Part shown: positions 34,965-47,080 of the stretch, piece after piece
How positions within the stretch are numbered: the first letter of the stretch is position 1
Layout of the letters: each line of letters starts with the position of its first letter
Origin: Amphibalanus amphitrite
Taxonomy: Eukaryota > Arthropoda > Thecostraca > Balanomorpha > Balanidae
NCBI RefSeq assembly: GCF_019059575.1
Contig: NW_024882966.1
Span: 62,001-126,000 of the forward strand
Direction: 5' to 3'
Length of the DNA stretch: 64,000 bases
The notes under the pieces: model-generated
The model's input: the letters and a program-made list of their open reading frames with translations, nothing else
Database searches by the model: none
What the model was told of the DNA's origin: nothing
Program-made: the position numbers and the translations under genes

Positions 34965-35790
34965 CCATGGCATGAGAGGGCCATTTCAGACCTGAGAGGG
35001 CCCATTTCAGGTCTGTGAAGGCCCATTTCAGGCCTGAAGGGGCCCAGTTGAAGCTTGAGAGGGCCCATTTCAGGCCTTAGAGGGCCTGTTTGAGGCTTGA
35101 GAGGCCCTCTCAGGGGCCCATTTCAGGCCTGAGAAGGCCCATTTGATGCCTGTGAGGGCCCATTTCAGACCTGAAGGGGTCCATTTCAGGCCCTAGAGGG
35201 CATGTTTGAGGCCTGATAGGGCCCATTTCAGGCCTGAGAGGGGCCCATTTCAGGCCTGAAGGGGCCCAGTTGAAGCTTGAGCGGGCCCATTTCAGGCCTT
35301 AGAGGGCCTGTTTGAGGCTTGAGAGGGGCCCATTTCAGGCCTGAGAGGGCCCATTTGATGCCTGTGAGGGCCCATTTCAGGCCTGAAGGGGTCCATTTCA
35401 GGCCCTAGAGGGCATGTTTGAGGCCTGATAGGGCCCATTTCAGGTCTGAGGGGGCCCATTTCAAGCTTGAGAGGGCCCATTTCAGGCCAGAGAGGGCCCG
35501 TTTCAGGCATAAGAGGCACCATTTCAGACCTGAGAGGGCCCAGTTGCGGTATGAGGGGGCCCTTTTTCGACATGATAGGGACCATTTCCGGGCTGAGGGG
35601 GCCATTTCAGGTCTGAGAGGGCCCATTTCAGGTCTGAGACGGCTAATGTCAGGCCTGAGAGGGCCCATTTCAGGCCCTAGAGGACCTATTTGAGGCCTGA
35701 GAGGGTCCACTTCAGGCTTGAGAGGGGCCCATTTCAGGTCTGAGAGGGCCCAGTTCAGGCCTGAGAAGACTCATCCCAGGAATGAAAGGA
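34965..35790. repeat. 21-bp minisatellite (GGGCCCATTTCAGGCCTGAGA)
   Basis: Roughly forty imperfect units, fading out towards 36010. The 7-residue-period open frames across it (for example RPEMGPL) reflect the 21-bp period rather than a gene. Inverted counterpart at 49080-49905. Confidence 0.9.
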
Positions 35791-38174
35791 TCATCCTACG
35801 TGTGGGAGGGTCCGTACTCGGTGCCTGGTCTGGGTCTGAGAGGGCCTATCCCAATCCTGGTTGAGCCGATATCATGCTTGATAAAGGTCAATTCACCACA
35901 TGTATATTGATGGCCCAGTTCATGTCTAATGGGCCCATCTCAAGACTCAGAGATTTTATGCTTCAGGAAGCCTACCCCAAGCGTGAGGGGGCCCATAGAG
36001 GTTTTTGAGGCTCATGGAGGTCCCGTAGTACGATATGTCAGCCTCTGAGAAAGCCATGCAAGGCCCTTAAGATGTCAAGCCGACATCTGAAAATTCCTCT
36101 TCTCTTCAGGCCTATGCCTGCCTCACCGCCCGTCTAGGGGTTTGACGCCAAGGTATTCATCAGGACTCCACACCGGTCCATGATGGCTCCAAACTGACAC
36201 CTGAGGCTCCTGCACCGGCTTTTGAGGGGCCCACCGACCTCTGATAGCCACCACGCAGGTCTCAAAAGACTATGTCGATTGTTGATATCTAAACCCCCAA
36301 GTCTTGGAAGGCCTGTGCTCTATGCAGATTCTTGAAGGCTTTACGTGGGCTTGTAAACATCCCGAACTAGCTCTAGCCTAGCTCGACCGCGCCCCGCAGA
36401 GCAGGGCCCCAGGCTTTCCAGTTTTACGCCCCTGAGGGGTGTTTGAATATTCCCTTCTTACCTGACTCCAGGGTCACGTAGCGACAAGTGCAGCGGCAGG
36501 CGGCTTTCTAAAGAGCGTCGAAAATCATGGAGAAATTACTTCAGTCATGTTGCAGTTCAGACCAAAGCCCACGTCATCATGTTCATCGAAGGAAAAGTTT
36601 CGCCTATTTCGACACTCGAGGACATATAAAGCTATAGCGCTCTGAAAGTGGGTTCGATAGCTCTCTAACGCGTGCAATCAGCCATGGGGGGGGGGGGCGT
36701 ATCGGCCAAACCCGATCATAATTTAAGAAGGCTAGAAAGACGAGAAAAGCAACAGATACCTAGCTGTACGATGCTTCAGAATCGTAGAGCTCATTTTGCG
36801 ATTAGGTCATCGCTGAGGTCATTGAAGATGAAATTATGATAAAATTATGATAAACACAAACACAAGATTACGACGAAAAAATTCTTGTTTTTATATTTTC
36901 ACAAATAACCGTATAACTCGTGAACCAAAGAGCTAGAGCTTCGCGGAACAACTCATTCGATGGGCCTTTCAAAACGCTTTCGCTTTTAAGATTTGACCTC
37001 AATGCCTCATGTCAATGGTTTGGCAACAGAGCAGAGGGCAAAACCATCTAAATAGTCGCATTTTACCAAAATAGTTTTGCTAAGAATTTTTGCAAGAACT
37101 TTGGTGAGAAAAATTATGAGACTGTTACTTTGTCATCATTCCCTCGTTAACATGCATCGAATGTTAACACCTATAATTTCACATAAAAATTTCAACTTCA
37201 AAATGTGACCGCAGATCAAGGGCATGCTCTTACTTGAGAAGTTCATGAAAGTCATCAACTGATCCGTATGGATGATTAACACCTTCAAGACAATTTCATT
37301 ACTCTACCTCTCCTATATCAAAAGTAATAGTCGAAAAACTGATGTTGACCTTTTTTAATGACCTAGCCCGACCATTTGAGTGGCCGCTGGCCATCAATTG
37401 CACGCCCCCAGCAAATATGGGCAGAATGGTCGTGTTTTTGTAAATATGCTGTTGTTTTTTACGCGTCTCTTCAGATCAATAGATATGTGTCCTTTTCCCC
37501 GATTTGGCTGGTAATGATCAGGACAATGATCTGACCTTTCGTTGTTGGTAAGGGGCCCCCATTAGGTTGAGGGGGCCCACTTTGCTGGGGGGCCCATCGC
37601 GAACGTCTCTCACCCCCGTCGCCAGAGTTCTGGCTGCGCCACTGAAGACAATAGAACCTTGATCTTGTTGCCCCAAGAACGGAATTCATGAAAAATTCTC
37701 TTTCTTACCAAGGCTCTAAGCTTTGGAACAGCTTGCCCCCTCAAGTGAGGAACGCCTCAAAGAATGAAGTAATAAAGTACATTCTAACTAAGGCAGACAT
37801 TGACAAGCCATGATTATCGGTCATATGCTCGTACTTATACAATGTATCGTTTCAACGTGTGCAATTGCCAGTGTTTCATAATTCATTTGATGTCACTCGC
37901 CAGTCACTGCACTATACATACGTTTGAGGACTACTTCTTTGTATCAGGAGATTATTGATATGGTGGCAGTTTGAGTCTGTTCATGTAACGTGCATGTAGC
38001 CTGTAGCCTGTAGGTAACATGCATAGGTACCTATGTTCATACGTGGATCATGTTAAGTGTCGTGTACTTGGTGAACTGTATGTATGTACCTACCTACCTC
38101 GTGCCTATTTTCACCGTAATGCCCACGTTTCTGTGGTTGGTGAAAATAAATGAAATAATAATAATATTTCTTAA

Positions 38175-39813
38175 AGGGAGATAATGAGCTTTCTTTTTTC
38201 TTAAATTAAAATTACTCAACATCTATACTATTTCTACTGTAGTTTCTATAAAATATGAAAATTTCCTAGCACATTTTCGTATGTGAAAAAGGTTTTTATT
38301 TTTGCAAAAAAGAAGCAGTACTTGCAGTACTTGTAACACCCACCGAAATGCGTTGTCCTTCTCTATAAAAAAGTCGCAGTATATGGCGCTTTTGTTTCAA
38401 ACAGCGACGCTTGGGTTTTTGTTTATGTTATCGCCTTGTCGTTGCTTGGTTGTAAGGATTCTAATTTGAATTAAGCCTAAGCTACACTAGCATGAATTTC
38501 GACGTTTTTTCGGTTTCTGCGGGATTTCGGTTCGCGTCGTCAAGTTCGCCTCATAGCGAATGCATTGCGCAAGCTACACTGCCAGTCTGGCGTCCCGTGG
38601 AACGAAAACCCGCAAAAACCGACGAGTCGGAACCGAAAAAAAGTTCAGAGCTGTGAACTTTTTTTCGGTTTCTGCGGGATTTCGTTTTAGTGCTGAATTA
38701 TTGAAAGTGATTGTTGCTAATAATATTGTGACGATGGACCAGTTTCAAATGTAAATAATGAAAATGGTGTAATTCATGATTGAAAAAGACAAGATGTGCT
38801 TCAAAATCATCATTCTACTTCAAATATGATAATTGTAATTAAGCTGATAAATGATTATGATTGAAAATATATTCTTGTTAGCTGTAACATCTTTAAAACA
38901 ATTATTTAATTATGATTTTGTTAAAACACGATTATTAAAACACGAAAAATTAATGAATTTGATCACTTATCCATCACTATGCTATAAACAACACCGTCCA
39001 CGCGGCGGCCGCCCGGAACGAAAAAACGCAGAAACCGTAAAAACGCGGAAACCGAAATCACGCAGAAATCGAAAAAACGCTGATAGTGTAGCCTGAGCTT
39101 TAGAGTTAATTCGGTTTAGAATTAATTAGATTCTAATTCGGGGGTACATAGTGCCTACTCTTCTTTGTTTCGGCATGCGGCATGCGGCACAAATGAACGG
39201 CATGCGCCAGAAACGCAGCCAAATCTTGCGATTGCGACTACGAAATTCATTATTTTGGCGTCAGAGCCTGAAGCGAAAAATACAAGCATATTTATTTCAA
39301 AAAGACTTCAGGTTTGTCGAACGGTGTTATGAGAATTTTGATAACAGTACTGCATAAGTTTTTCAGTGATGCCGCAAAAGTGTTGTATCTATCTTCTTTT
39401 ATTGTGCAGTCGGCGGGACCGATTCAAAATTGAGTCGTTGCTACTAAAATAGCAGCATATGGCGTCAGATGATGAACAGGAAAAATAGTTGCGTAAATTT
39501 AGACATAAACCACCCCCAAACCATGAATATCTTTTGAAGGCACTATAGACGGCCATTAACTAACTAGATGTGATGAAGATCAAATGTAAGGAATACGCTC
39601 ATTTTACAAAATTACATGCAAGTACCAAAAAGTGATGTAAGTACTTATTCAACGGTCATTTTCAGCGCTCCCCGCTAACGTGACTTCAAGTTGAGATATT
39701 TGCGGCAAAGTACCGAATTGAGCAAAATGGTTTCAATTTACATTATAACTTGTTGTGTTTTGTCAGAAAATGGTCCTAACTCAGATTTTGTGGAAAAAGG
39801 TCATTATCTCCCT
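38175..39813. mobile_element. TTAA-flanked element with AGGGAGATAATGA ends
   Basis: 1639 bp, TTAA at 38171-38174 and 39814-39817, inserted at a site intact in sister spacers (TTTCTTAATCGCTCGG, about 11803). The 13-bp ends AGGGAGATAATGA are perfect. It contains a nested repeat-rich insertion (about 38478-39101) with ends GCCTAAGCTACACTA and, reversed, GCTCAGGCTACACTA, and repeated TTTTTTCGGTTTCTGCG blocks. No transposase was recognised. Confidence 0.8.
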
Positions 39814-40013
39814 TTAATCGCTCGGTTTAATATGAGCAGTATTCGTATTTGAACTGCGCCTAGAGGCCCATATACAAATCGGGAAAATATTGAGCACTTT
39901 TAACGTATGGGCACTCATAATTAGCAAACCGCAAAGTAAATATAAATATTATTTTTTGCGTGGTTCCATGCAACGAAACTACCTAAGGTACCTACAAATA
40001 GGTTCTAGATAAT

Positions 40014-40143
40014 GTTCAAGTCATTCCCACGTCACCGCGCCCCGGCCCGGCACTGGAGCCAAGGTCGAGCTGAACGGATACCGTATATAACGAGCCACCG
40101 GACGGACAGAAGGCAGTACAGCTCTGTACAGCTCACAGTCAAC
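40014..40143 (+). promoter_or_regulatory. Core promoter of cuticle gene copy 6
   Basis: Conserved block with TATATAA at 40084-40090 and an initiator-like GCAGTAC about 31 bp downstream. Confidence 0.8.
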
Positions 40144-41315
40144 ATGGCCTACGTCAAGGTAAGAACTCCGAGGCGCTAGACACAAATTTAAAGACACATT
40201 TGTCACTAAACATTACAACATGTAAACATCAACAACTATCTGTGCAGCACTAACGGAACTTAAAGCAGTCATCAAAATGCCAAAAACTAGGGGAAACAGC
40301 CCTAGCATAAAGCATACAGCGAAATTCGAAGAACAACAAAAGGCAAAAGAAAAAAAATATTCGCGATTCAGGGCAATTCGCGATTCAGGTCAACACTACG
40401 GAATACTTGTCAACAAACTTTTCACTATTACTGTTGTTTCGAAAATATGTAAAAGACAGACGTTTTTTAGGCATAACTTTGAAAAATATAACTCTATTTT
40501 GGCACAGATGTGATTAACTAGTGACAACAAAGGAAAGATAAAGTATTCAAATTTTGATTCATTTCAGAGTTCGCTAAACGCTCGCACCCCTCGTATTTCA
40601 GGTGCTGACCGCGTGTGCGCTGGTGGCCGCTGCTAGCGGAGCTCCCAGCACACCCCTGGCCTACGGCCACGGTTACGCCCATGGCTACGCCGCCTCTCCT
40701 GCCGCCTACGGCCTCGGCTACGCCGCCGTCGCACCGGCGCCCGTCGACGTGGTGGTCGGCCACGCTCCGGTCGCCAAGTCTGTCGAGGTGGTCGACTACG
40801 TGAACCCGCACCCCAAGTACGACTTCAGCTACGGCGTCTCGGACGGCTACACGGGCGACCACAAGTCGCAGGTGGAGAGCCGCGACGGTGACGTCGTGCG
40901 CGGACAGTACCGTCTCGTCGACCCCGACGGCACCGAGCGCGTCGTCACCTACACCGCCGACGACTACAACGGATTCCAGGCCACCGTCGAGAAGCGCCCT
41001 CTCGGCTACACCGCCCCCGTGGCTGCCCACGGCTACGCCGCCCCCGTTCCCGCCGTGGCTGCCCACGGCTACGCCGCCGCTGTTCCGGCCGTGGCCGTGC
41101 ACGCCGCTCCGGTGGCCGTCTCCCACCAGTCGGTCACCAAGTCGGAGGGTTACGATGTGCCCGTCGTCAAGGAGACGGTGCACACGGCTCCCGTCGTGGC
41201 CAAGGCGGTGCCGGCCGTCCACGCTGTCCACTCTGTGCACGCCGCGCCGGCCGTGCACTCTGTGCACACCGTGCACGCCGCCCCTGCCGTGCACTCCATC
41301 AGCCACGGCTATTAA
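40144..41315 (+). CDS. RR-2 cuticle protein, copy 6 (242 aa, shortest)
   Basis: Coding parts 40144-40158 and 40602-41315; intron 40159-40601 (443 bp), related to those of copies 2-4. The acceptor reads TCGTATTTCAG rather than TCGTGTTTCAG, still a normal AG acceptor. It has only two HGYAA repeats, the minimum in the array. The RR-2 domain is consensus. This is the last gene of the array; homology to the common 3' flank stops after about 41450. Confidence 0.93.
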
Positions 41316-42071
41316 CTAACTCCTGTACTTTCTGTAAAAAATGTACATCTATCCAAAGAACTATGTTGCCACTGTGAAATGTACAGAGCTGTATTTTCCG
41401 TAATTTGATTATCTTGCTACTGAATTTAGTGTCGTGTTAAATACATGTCAATAGTGAAGGTACCCGACGCTTTGGTTGATAGCCATCATTTTCAGTTACC
41501 CGACCCGATTTGTAGGCAAGAAACAAGGGGTATTTGGATGAGCTCAACACATGCATGAAACGCCTGTTTTTGCCTTTCTCTGCGGTCGTCAGCCTTAGCT
41601 ATTCCGATCCAGATTTGAAGGCACGTATTTTTTAACTTCTAATTACACCTTTTAATCACTTTTTCTTTCACTGAAAAAAGGTATCTAAATTTTGGAAAAC
41701 GCCATCAGAGCGAGTGATAAAAGGGAAACCTGAAAATTAAAGTTTACTTTAGTTGCTGTTGATCATATTTTCTGCATTGCAGGCTAGTTTACATGTAGCC
41801 GAGCTAATATTCTCATACGTTGCGATTAGCTCGCGGAAATGGTTTACCGAAGAATTTTTCACAAAAAAAAAAAAAAATAGAGTAAATAGAACTTACAATA
41901 ATCAAAAACGTTTTTGGCATGCATTTTTGAAACGTCACAAACAATAAATGATCACACATAACTGGTTTGATGGCAAAACGTTTTGCAAAAGCCTGTTTCA
42001 TCACGAAATGCAGCCGTTACATGACTAGCGCTCGTGCTCGACACTGCCCTTAGTACAAATGCGCAACTTAC
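41316..42071. other. Right edge of the array and unique sequence
   Basis: Array-type 3' flank to about 41450, then AT-rich unique sequence. No further exon in either direction was recognised, although the TTC8-like exon at 42072 splices towards this interval. Confidence 0.5.
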
Positions 42072-42173
42072 CTGGTCGTATGGGTGGCCGATCAGGATTT
42101 CGGAGCACTTGTCCGCACAAGCTTCGAAATTTCTACGGCGATACAGACTGATTGCTTGAAACAGCGGATCCAT
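42072..42173 (-). CDS. First coding exon of a TTC8/BBS8 homologue (34 aa, partial)
   Basis: Read on the - strand this gives MDPLFQAISLYRRRNFEACA and a further 14 residues ending HPYDQ, followed immediately by a perfect donor GTAAGT. It lines up with the N-terminus of animal TTC8 (BBS8), a tetratricopeptide subunit of the BBSome that sorts membrane proteins to cilia: the same Met-acidic-Pro-Leu start, the same YFRRR-type stretch, Cys-Ala-Asp, and the PYDQ junction. The ATG context is ACAATGG. No second exon was found on the - strand down to position 1, where it would have to lie. The rest may be beyond the window, with the cuticle array nested in a giant intron, or this exon may be stranded. 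Confidence 0.65.
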
Positions 42174-42660
42174 TGTAGCATCAATCGGTTTGGTTGCTCT
42201 TGTTTTCTTAACCGATGAGTATTTTTACCCTGGCCGTATTCTGCAAGCAAAAAGTTTACGCTTTATCAGTTCAGACACATACTAAAAACAAGCCTATGAC
42301 ACAAGTTACTTTTCATACAGGCTTAAAAAAATTAGCGCGCCTAACCTTTTCATGATTTCCGTCCATTTGACCAACAATAATTCAGAGCCTTTCGTCGCCT
42401 TCATCTTCTGTTGATATGCCAATGAGTAAGAACACCATTTAGCGACCAGCAGGCTGAGAATGGGAGCTTGAAGATTCTAGCTGGCAGCTATGCATAAAAA
42501 CGATACGCCGCGAACTGCAAAGGCTCATTCTGTATGTCGTTTGTTTTTGTTGGGTTAGGCCCTTACGGTCTGACAAGACCATTGCAGAGCCGTAACTCTG
42601 CAACGGCCGAATGTCGGATGTTGGTCTTTTTTATTGCTAAAATAATACATTGGTGCCATG
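42174..42660. other. Possible upstream region of the TTC8-like exon
   Basis: No gene recognised. On the - strand this is the 5' flank of the TTC8-like exon; no clear TATA box. Confidence 0.35.
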
Positions 42661-42664
42661 TTAA

Positions 42665-43156
42665 AGGGACCCTCCCACCTTCAAAAAAGTTAATGAATTG
42701 GCATGAAAGTGATGTCCCTTGGTTCAGAAAGAGCGAAACCGAATATCTACCAAATATCTTCACCGAAAAATATTCACTGGTTTTCAAGATATTAGGCTTT
42801 TACTTTTGTTTACATTTTGGGATCTCCCCTGTTACTAGCGACTTTATTTGGAAGCAATAATTTGGCAGACTTAAAGTGCGGCAGACGTTGCGCGCAAAGC
42901 AGCGTATACCACCACGTGTTAACGATGGTTTTAGTCTAAGATTTAAAAATCGTAAAATCTCCGCTGACGTCACAAATTCTAAGGGGGCATTCCAATGCAT
43001 TAGCCCCTTAGAATCCGAAAACTGCAAGTTTGAAATTCCATATCTTCGAATTAAAGAATTTTTCGATGTTGTGAGTGCCCAAACCGGTATTTGCAGGCCA
43101 TGGCCACCAATTTGGCTATCTCAACTCAAAACTAATGTTAAGGTGGGAGTGTCCCT
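42665..43156. mobile_element. TTAAAGGGAC miniature element, family 2, copy d
   Basis: 492 bp between TTAA at 42661-42664 and 43157-43160, with ends AGGGACCCTCCCACCTT and, reversed, AGGGACACTCCCACCTT. Closely related to copy c. Confidence 0.88.
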
Positions 43157-43326
43157 TTAATGATCATTAACTTAACAATTAATTTAAAATAATCATGGCA
43201 AACGCCATCTATTACGATAAAACGAGACTTACTGCATCTGGGTCAGTCAGCCGTTACGTAGTTTGAGTGTTATGATATCCTTGGTTCGAGTTCTTTCGGG
43301 AAACCAAGGCAGTAGGTACATACCTA

Positions 43327-43565
43327 CAATCCACAGATGTGCGGTTTCAGTGGTTTCAGTCATGGGTATGTTCTGCTTCTGAAGCTTAGAAACGATTAGC
43401 CAGACTACAATGAAACTTTGGAATGTAGCTTACATGCATCGTTACCCTTGCAGCTGCAACTTTATCTATTTAGGTCTTCTTTTCGATTACTCCGCATTAA
43501 AAAATCGCCAGTCAAAGCCATCCGTTGAGATTGGTAAAGCCGCACATTACTTTGGCGGTAGTCTG
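43327..43565 (-). mobile_element. Mariner-type miniature element, diverged copy c
   Basis: 239 bp, TA at 43325-43326 and 43566-43567, in inverse orientation to copies a and b. The shared core includes TTCTGCTTCTGAAGCTTAGA and the GACTACAATGAAACTTTGGA stretch. Confidence 0.75.
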
Positions 43566-43599
43566 TATGTACATACATACCTATGCCGGGATTTTCGGG

Positions 43600-44324
43600 C
43601 GTCACGAATCGCGTGGCATACAAATCCACGACCGTTCCCTCCTTTCCATCCCCAGGATAGTCAAATTATTTTCCTCCACGCCTCTCTCCCCTGCTCCGGG
43701 CTGGACAGGCGCAACTTTATCCCATGCGGGCGGCTCCCATTGGAGCGCACCGCCGCTCCTAAGGGATACAACCGTAGCCGGATGCAGTGAGTACTTGGGA
43801 CAGTGTTGGAAATAAGGCCCTTTGCTGGTCCCAGTCGGGTCAAAACGATTTTGTGCTTCTTTACAAATTTATACTCCGGCACATGAAATTTCTGAAATTT
43901 CCAGCCTATGTAAAGAAAACTGCTATTATTACGCCATAACAAACTTTATAGCAGTGAGCGAACACATTTTATCGACTGTCACATCTAGCAGGCCAAACAT
44001 ATATGATTTTCCTGTTGAGTGTTCTAAAAGCTGGCCGGTTCTCCGGAACAGATTTTATCCTCCGGAACCAGGACCAAAATTCACAATTCCAGCATTGACT
44101 TGGGGGGCTGGTCGGCCTGTCCTTTTGGACGGGCTCAGCCCCGTTGACTCACTAGGGTGCCCGCCCAGACCAACGTCTCCCCCTAATTCCTATCATCCTT
44201 CCGGCCCTGAAATGGTCTCGTCAGACCGAAGGTGTCTAGCCTAACAAGGCAAACGAATGCAAATCTAAGCGAAAGACAATACTACCTAAATTGTACATAG
44301 GCAATGATGTGCCAAGCAGCAAAT
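43600..44324. repeat. Dispersed repeat and unassigned sequence
   Basis: 43630-43800 resembles 5245-5385 read in reverse: shared TCCTTTCCATC, AGGATAGT, CCTCCACGCCTC and CCGGGCTGGAC blocks in the same order. The remainder to 44324 holds no recognisable gene. The open frames here show no family resemblance. Confidence 0.45.
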
Positions 44325-46462
44325 GGGGCATTCCATGTCAACCGGAACAGCCAAAATCGGTCACCTCTGCGATTTTGTTCAAACTTGGTATACTTATTGG
44401 CTATTGGATGAAACCTCTGAGGGTGAAAAGATTTTGTCATATGCCCTCGGGCTACAGAGATACAAGTCGCTAAACTTCTGCTTTTTGAGCAGAATTGGAC
44501 GTGTATTGCAATCTTGAAAGATCTATAGCTTCAACATTTTTGAAGCTATTAGTTTCAAACAAACTGAAACGTGTACATAAGGAGTTATGCTAGTAAAAAT
44601 TGACAATGTTAACATTTTTTGGTGATTTTGAATTTATTTTATTTTGAATTAATTTCTTAAAATGTAATTTGTGAAAAATGGGTACCCTTCGATTTTGCTC
44701 AAATTTAGATATTGTCTTCCACTACACGCAAGGCACACGTGCTGAGAAAATTAGAGTGGGCCAACGATAACTTTGGATGATATAGCAACAAGTAGTGCAA
44801 CGTAGCACGGGCGGTGGAAGGGGCCGATTTCGCTAACTCCACCTGTTTATCGCCAATAACTCACGCCATAATTATTACATTAACGTCAAACTTTCAGCAT
44901 CTGTCCAGAATCGAATTGCAAATCCTCCCGCGCAAGAAATAGGTAAATCGGTCCACAACTTTTCTAGTTATAGCGGTGTAAAGTCAAACATTCCTGCCGG
45001 AGCGGTTCGGCGGCCGGCGCCGGCCGTTGCCGCCTGAATGGTAGACTGTGCCGGCGCGGGACGGTTACATCTTTGCACCGCGCTTCTTACCGCTGATTAT
45101 GATCAATTCGTGTCAAATTTTGTGTGAAGGCTTAAAAATGTACAGGCAATCTAATGTTTGAATAAATACGAAAATCAACTGGTAAAATTAAACTATTTAG
45201 GGTGCAAACACAATATGTGACTATGACGTTTCCCGCGTCGGCCGATCCCCGCCTCTGCCGGCGACATCTTACTCTTAGCAAGCCACTAACTGCCAAATTT
45301 ATGTTAAGATTAACTAGAGATTCTCATAACACTACAAATGTCGTATAAAGGAAGAAAAAAGAAAATCAGCCAGTATCTCTTAGAGCAATGGGCGTATAAA
45401 CGCATATTTTGATCACGTTTAACCTCATTTGATCTTGAATATATTGATCTAGGGCCATGAAATTGGCACACGATAAAGTTCCCCGCCACCCCACCTTCAA
45501 TTCGAATTCCGTTTTTTTTAATACCTTTTTTGGCTAAACCGGGCTTTTCTCCCCTGACGCTGGGAGAGTCAGGCGTATTTTCTTTTTGCAACCAAAGAGA
45601 GGCGCTGCCCGGAGAATGCCCAATTTCATCATTAAAAACTGGCTAACGATGACCAGCTATCTTCGTGGCTTAGTAGTAAGTGTGCCGAATGTACCCACCT
45701 CGAAAGCTAAAGGTCGCTGGCTCGCAGCGGGTCAGCCTGAAGTGTTTAACACGCATTTGTTTTTTAAGTAGCATCTGGCCAACCGGCAACTGTCGTGAGG
45801 GCTTATGTTCGTAATCTAGGTAGCATTTGGCCAGTCGGCAACTGCCGTGAGGGCTGTACATATTTACGCGTGTTAGATTAGGTCAGGTCACGTCAGGTCA
45901 GGTTTGGTTTGCTTTGGTTTGGGGTAGAAAGAAGCATCTCCGGGTAGCGCCTCTACTTGGTTGCTAAAACGAAACACGCGAGTGCCAGACATTACGAAGT
46001 CCAAAAGACAGTTACGTAGACGTCGGCCCATTCTAGATTTTTTATATGATGTAGCTTATGTATAGGAGAATAAAATATGTAAAAATCAGCAAAATCGAAG
46101 GGTACCCATTTTTCAGAAAATCAAAATTTATTTTTTGAATTTTAATTAAGTTCACTAATTAGTTAAGTACGTCAATATTGTTATCCTCAAATTAAAGCCT
46201 GACCTATTCCCTCCATTTCACACTTTGTTTCGTGGTGATATGTCTAAAACTTCAATGGTTATGACGCTTTAAAGATGATAATGTGCCTTGCCTAAGTCAA
46301 TGTTTGATGACGTGTATCTCGGAAACGTGACGTCATATCTTGGCAAAAATATGTCTCCTTTATTTTCACATATAGATGAGTAGTTTCACAAAGTTTCGCA
46401 AAAATCGGAGAAGGTGAGGTTCAAAATGATCATTTTTTGTCCCACTTGACGTGAAATGCCCC
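44325..46462. mobile_element. 2.1-kb element with long inverted ends (GGGGCATTNCANGTCAA)
   Basis: AAAT flanks both ends (44321-44324, 46463-46466). Outer ends match as imperfect inverted repeats, and a second matched block, AAATGGGTACCCTTCGATTT, lies at about 44675 and inverted at about 46095. It contains a GC-rich palindromic patch (about 45000-45035) and a possible tRNA-derived repeat near 45665-45740. No transposase frame. Confidence 0.65.
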
Positions 46463-46734
46463 AAATATTTTATGCCGTAACTCGTAAGTTAGGCAAGCGT
46501 CAGCAATCTCCAGCCCGCGTCTCTGACGCCCTGCTCGAGGGCCGCGACTGATGTTGACGATAATTTATTATTCTAATCTCGCTGTGCCCAGCTGGCAGCA
46601 TTGACTGCCCCAAAATGTTTGTGTACGATGAAGACGAACTGACAATGATTTATTTAATACGCAATTAAGCCTGCATACACTGAACCCGAGCCACTCAGCA
46701 ACGACGTTAGTATGGACTTGGCAATGGCATCAGG

Positions 46735-47050
46735 GCTGAGGAGTCGGAGTCGGAGTCATTCGGAGTCGACGGTGGAAATCGCCTCTAGCACCCCGGTACC
46801 TTTAGACTTATACTGTTTATACTGTTCTGACAGGAGCCTCGAAGTCAGACCAGAATAGGTTTTGGAAACTGAAATCGGAGTCGGGGTCACCGAAAAAAAT
46901 TGACTCCGCAGAACCACAATGAATGCGGAGTCGAAGTCGGAGTTGGTAGACGAGAGTAGCCGATTGTTCTGCCCGGAGTGAGAGTCGGAGCTGATTTTTG
47001 AAATCTGGAGTCGGAGTTTGAGTCACCGAAAATCTATAGACTCCGCAGCC
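46735..47050. repeat. Imperfect GGAGTC hexamer repeat
   Basis: Clusters of GGAGTCGGAGTC and variants over about 300 bp with intervening sequence. The open frame on the - strand across it is an artefact of the period-6 repeat. Confidence 0.7.
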
Positions 47051-47080
47051 GTTTGGCATAGAGACCCACTGCTACCATAG

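Larger units (their letters stand above)
32170..37644 (+). mobile_element. 5.47-kb element with CAGTGGCGCAGCCAG ends, copy 1
   Basis: 8-bp duplication AAGACAAT at 32162-32169 and 37645-37652. The termini are a perfect 15-bp inverted repeat. A nearly identical copy in opposite orientation lies at 47225-52696 with a different duplication. Contents are a 70-bp palindrome, a degenerate mariner, a palindrome-array element, a 21-bp minisatellite and a G-run/AGGTCA segment (about 36690-37480). No transposase of its own is visible. The 8-bp duplication and CAGTG start suggest a hAT-like non-autonomous composite. Confidence 0.8.
30551..38162 (+). mobile_element. Non-LTR retrotransposon fragment, broken by later insertions
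   Basis: AATATTT is duplicated at 30544-30550 and 38163-38169, and the array unit resumes afterwards. Element DNA survives at 30551-30945, 31988-32169 and 37645-38162. The first part encodes the C-terminal reverse-transcriptase region (SLGVTLDSCLTWSNHIDTIT, LPHMRFCVSVWG). The later parts continue the same reading as seen in the intact relative at 58917-60887. The 3' end has an AATAATAATAAT tail. It is 5'-truncated and dead. Confidence 0.75.
24202..40013. repeat. Array spacer 5 (15.8 kb, heavily invaded)
   Basis: Array-unit DNA survives at 24202-24401, 25591-25746, 28952-30543, 38170-38174 and 39818-40013. In between are four first-level insertions: 24406-25586, 25751-28947, 30551-38162 and 38175-39813. 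Removing them leaves a copy 5 to copy 6 distance of 3334 bp, or about 3570 bp after allowing for the short copy 5 intron. There is no host gene. Confidence 0.8.

Noticed and set aside
34474-35710. Open frames over palindrome arrays and the 21-bp minisatellite (for example RPEMGPL repeats)
   Set aside because: Open only because the repeat period is a multiple of three or lacks stops; mirrored in the transposon copy and readable in both strands.
45665-45740. tRNA-derived SINE head (TGGCTTAGTAGT, GGTCGCTGGCTCGC)
   Set aside because: Box B deviates from GGTTCGANNCC and there is no second copy in the window; only noted as possible.
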